Positions 32,597 to 34,129 of a stretch of 34,129 nt of DNA are shown one piece after another. The translations under genes and the position numbers were made by a program. A model generated the notes under the pieces. It did no database searches. It was not told the origin of the DNA and saw nothing but the letters and a program-made list of their open reading frames with translations. How positions within the stretch are numbered: the stretch's first letter is position 1; each line of letters starts with the position of its first letter. The DNA is taken from positions 1 to 34,129 of the forward strand of contig CAMHIS010000024.1 of NCBI GenBank assembly GCA_946185285.1, written 5' to 3'. Origin of the DNA: an uncultured Prevotellaceae bacterium. Lineage in GTDB: Bacteria > Bacteroidota > Bacteroidia > Bacteroidales > Bacteroidaceae.

Positions 32597-34129
32597 GGCG
32601 CGCCACTCGCTGGGAGTCATGCCCGTCAGGGCCCTGAAGGTGCGGAAGAACGAGGTTTCGTTGGCAAAGCCTGAGCCTGCCCAGACCTCGGAAATTTTCT
32701 TGTCGGGATGCTTTCGCAGTAATTGTTTGGCGTAGTCAATACGGTAGCCGTTGACGAACTGTATGAACGAACAGCCTTTCTGGCTGTTGATGCAGTTGGA
32801 GATGTATGTGACGTTGGTTCCCAGCGAGGTGGCCAGGTCAGCAATCTTCAGTTCGCTGTTCAGGAAGGGGCGCTCTTCGTCCATCAGTTGGCAGATGCGC
32901 TGCAGAAGTGCCTCGTCGGCGGAGGAGCCTTCCTGTGGCGGAAGGGGTGGCTGGGCTTTATGGGCTTTAAGGACTTTATGGGCAATATAGGCAACGGCCG
33001 CTGCAATGATGACCAGGGCGGCTAACCATAGCCACAACCAGCGCAGCCTTGCGGTGCCTGCTGTCGCTTCGTCTATTGAACCGAAGGATAGCAGCAGCGT
33101 GGTGGCCACGGGTGCGAAATTATCCACGGTGCCGTCAGCGTTGACCTTTGCGCCCCCGGCAATCAGGAGGTTGCCGTCGGGTGTCAGCACGGGGTGAGTC
33201 CAGACGCGGGGCTCCATCGGGTCGGTGTAGTACAGCGTCAGGGAGGCCGGCGTGGTGTCGTAGCCGACGGCGAGCACAAACAGCCGACCGTCCTCGCTGC
33301 CGTAGCCGAAGAGATAGGCTCGGCGCGCCTGGCGGTCTGTGTAGAAGCTATGGTAATAGTTGATGGCGCTGCCCTGATACGTCATGGGGACTGGACCGCC
33401 AGTAGGCAGCAGCGAGAAGCCTGTGGAATCGACGCGGCAGACAGCCACCTGTCCGTCGCTGTTGATAACGGGAATCAGATAAACTCGGTTGCCGATGTGA
33501 CAGTCTTCGGCGTGCGTCTCTGCCAGGTATCTCAACGGCTTCCACTCGTCGAACAGCGGCACACGCAGCGGCTCACCCTTCAGTCGGTCGACGATGATGG
33601 TGTCGAAAGCATCGGCGTGATAGTCCATATTGCCGAAGATGAAGGCGTCGTCATCGGCAATAGGGAAGACAAAGGGACAAGCCCGCGGCTGCGACACATC
33701 CTTCACATGCGTGAAGTACTTCTGCCCGTCGAATTGCTCTATGCCGTCGCCGTTGAACCAGTTGCCAGTGATGACGACCCGTCCGCTGTCCTGTTCTAAG
33801 CCCGTGGCGAAGCATCGCTTGCGGTCTAAGCAGCCGAAGCCCCGGAAGGTATGGCTGGCGGGGTCGTACATTTCGACAGAGAAGATGTGGCCGATGCCAA
33901 GCGGTTCGCTGTGGCCGCCACCAATGAGCACCTGTCCTGAGCGGAGCGGCACACTGAAGCCGTGGTCGTGCGGATAGACAGTCTCCAACAGATGCCACTC
34001 GCCGTTGCTGTAGTATTCGGCCGTGGCCGTGGGTACAAAGCCGTCGGTATGACCTCCCACCACCGTCAGCTCACCACCCCGACCACAAAACACGGAGGGG
34101 TCGGCGCGGGGGATCTGCAGGTCGGGCAG
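32585..34129 (-). CDS. Membrane-spanning kelch-type sensor/AraC-family regulator (5' truncated by window)
   Basis: The reading frame is open to the window edge; its true start lies beyond 34129. The visible ~515 residues begin with kelch-like beta-propeller repeats (ELTVVGGHTDGFVPTATAEYY, GQVLIGGGHSEPLGIGHI, GNLLIAGGAKVNADG). A single transmembrane helix follows (LWLWLAALVIIAAAVAYIAHKVL). The cytoplasmic C-terminus is an AraC-type double helix-turn-helix: LKIADLATSLGTNVTYISNCINSQ and ISEVWAGSGFANETSFFRTFRALTGMTPSEWR. There is no histidine kinase or receiver domain, unlike hybrid two-component regulators of this order, so it would be a one-component signal transducer. The linker after the membrane helix (KAHKAQPPLPPQEG) is encoded by 9-bp repeats related to the element in mutS. 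Targets are unknown. Confidence 0.85.
   Translation of the reverse strand: MPDLQIPRADPSVFCGRGGELTVVGGHTDGFVPTATAEYYSNGEWHLLETVYPHDHGFSVPLRSGQVLIGGGHSEPLGIGHIFSVEMYDPASHTFRGFGCLDRKRCFATGLEQDSGRVVITGNWFNGDGIEQFDGQKYFTHVKDVSQPRACPFVFPIADDDAFIFGNMDYHADAFDTIIVDRLKGEPLRVPLFDEWKPLRYLAETHAEDCHIGNRVYLIPVINSDGQVAVCRVDSTGFSLLPTGGPVPMTYQGSAINYYHSFYTDRQARRAYLFGYGSEDGRLFVLAVGYDTTPASLTLYYTDPMEPRVWTHPVLTPDGNLLIAGGAKVNADGTVDNFAPVATTLLLSFGSIDEATAGTARLRWLWLWLAALVIIAAAVAYIAHKVLKAHKAQPPLPPQEGSSADEALLQRICQLMDEERPFLNSELKIADLATSLGTNVTYISNCINSQKGCSFIQFVNGYRIDYAKQLLRKHPDKKISEVWAGSGFANETSFFRTFRALTGMTPSEWRAKID
32937..32983. repeat. 9-bp tandem repeats related to the mutS element
   Basis: On the + strand GGCGGAAGGGG (32937-32947), then TGGCTGGGC, TTTATGGGC, TTTAAGGAC, TTTATGGGC (32948-32983). 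On the coding strand this reads GCCCATAAA-type units followed by CCCCTTCCGCC, the same order as GCCCACGAA units and CCCCTTCCGCC in mutS at 23249-23285. Confidence 0.65.

Overview
The window looks like a chromosomal segment from a Prevotella-like member of the Bacteroidales. The basis is: many copies of the Bacteroidetes -7 promoter element TAnnTTTGC, usually with TTG/TTTG 19-20 bp upstream; a BspA-type leucine-rich-repeat protein; secreted proteins with short C-terminal tails ending in YDLQGR...GIYIKNGKK or KGVNIVKRTDG...KVLR patterns; and several lipoproteins and outer-membrane barrels typical of this order. No tRNA, rRNA or CRISPR array was seen. Most coding DNA is GC-rich; the toxin-antitoxin pair and the 806-aa lipoprotein gene are visibly more AT-rich.

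Layout. 1-516 is gene-free and holds two minus-strand promoters, short palindromes, a long hairpin and a possible ~100-nt RNA with its own promoter and terminator. 517-1037 is a YafQ-type toxin with its ribbon-helix-helix antitoxin. 1155-1865 is a short-chain dehydrogenase interrupted by one amber codon. 1890-7007 (minus) holds a SWIM/SNF2 helicase and an AAA-ATPase-like/PD-(D/E)XK protein in one operon. 7159-8565 is a GH28 pectinase closed by a strong terminator. 8739-17153 is a two-gene operon for a BspA-like secreted protein and a 2065-aa multidomain secreted protein. 17154-17575 is gene-free and rich in repeats. 17576-18781 is a secreted protein with a carboxypeptidase-regulatory-like domain. 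18838-20718 (minus) holds a standalone reverse transcriptase, a structured intergenic element and a small unknown gene. 20840-23506 is mutS. 23522-25474 (minus) holds lgt and a TPR-like gene. 25569-29855 (minus) is an operon of a metallopeptidase-like lipoprotein, a Cbp1-like coiled-coil lipoprotein and an outer-membrane barrel. 30148-32481 is a BACON-like lipoprotein. 32585 to the window end is a membrane-spanning kelch/AraC hybrid regulator that runs off the edge.

The best candidate for an undescribed system is the 18838-20718 block. A 397-aa reverse transcriptase with a YSDD active site, and without intron, HNH or recognised retron motifs, lies behind a 138-nt element closed by a perfect 12-bp stem with three further hairpins. 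No promoter is visible between that element and the upstream 165-aa gene, so the three are probably one transcript. This resembles the gene arrangement of retrons and of defence-associated RTs with ncRNAs, but function is inferred only.

A second theme is repeats inside genes. mutS carries a REP-doublet-like inverted repeat preceded by 9-bp tandem units, a related sequence lies in the linker of the kelch/AraC regulator, and the TPR gene has an in-frame 9-bp inverted repeat. In each case the repeat encodes a proline/alanine/histidine-rich linker.
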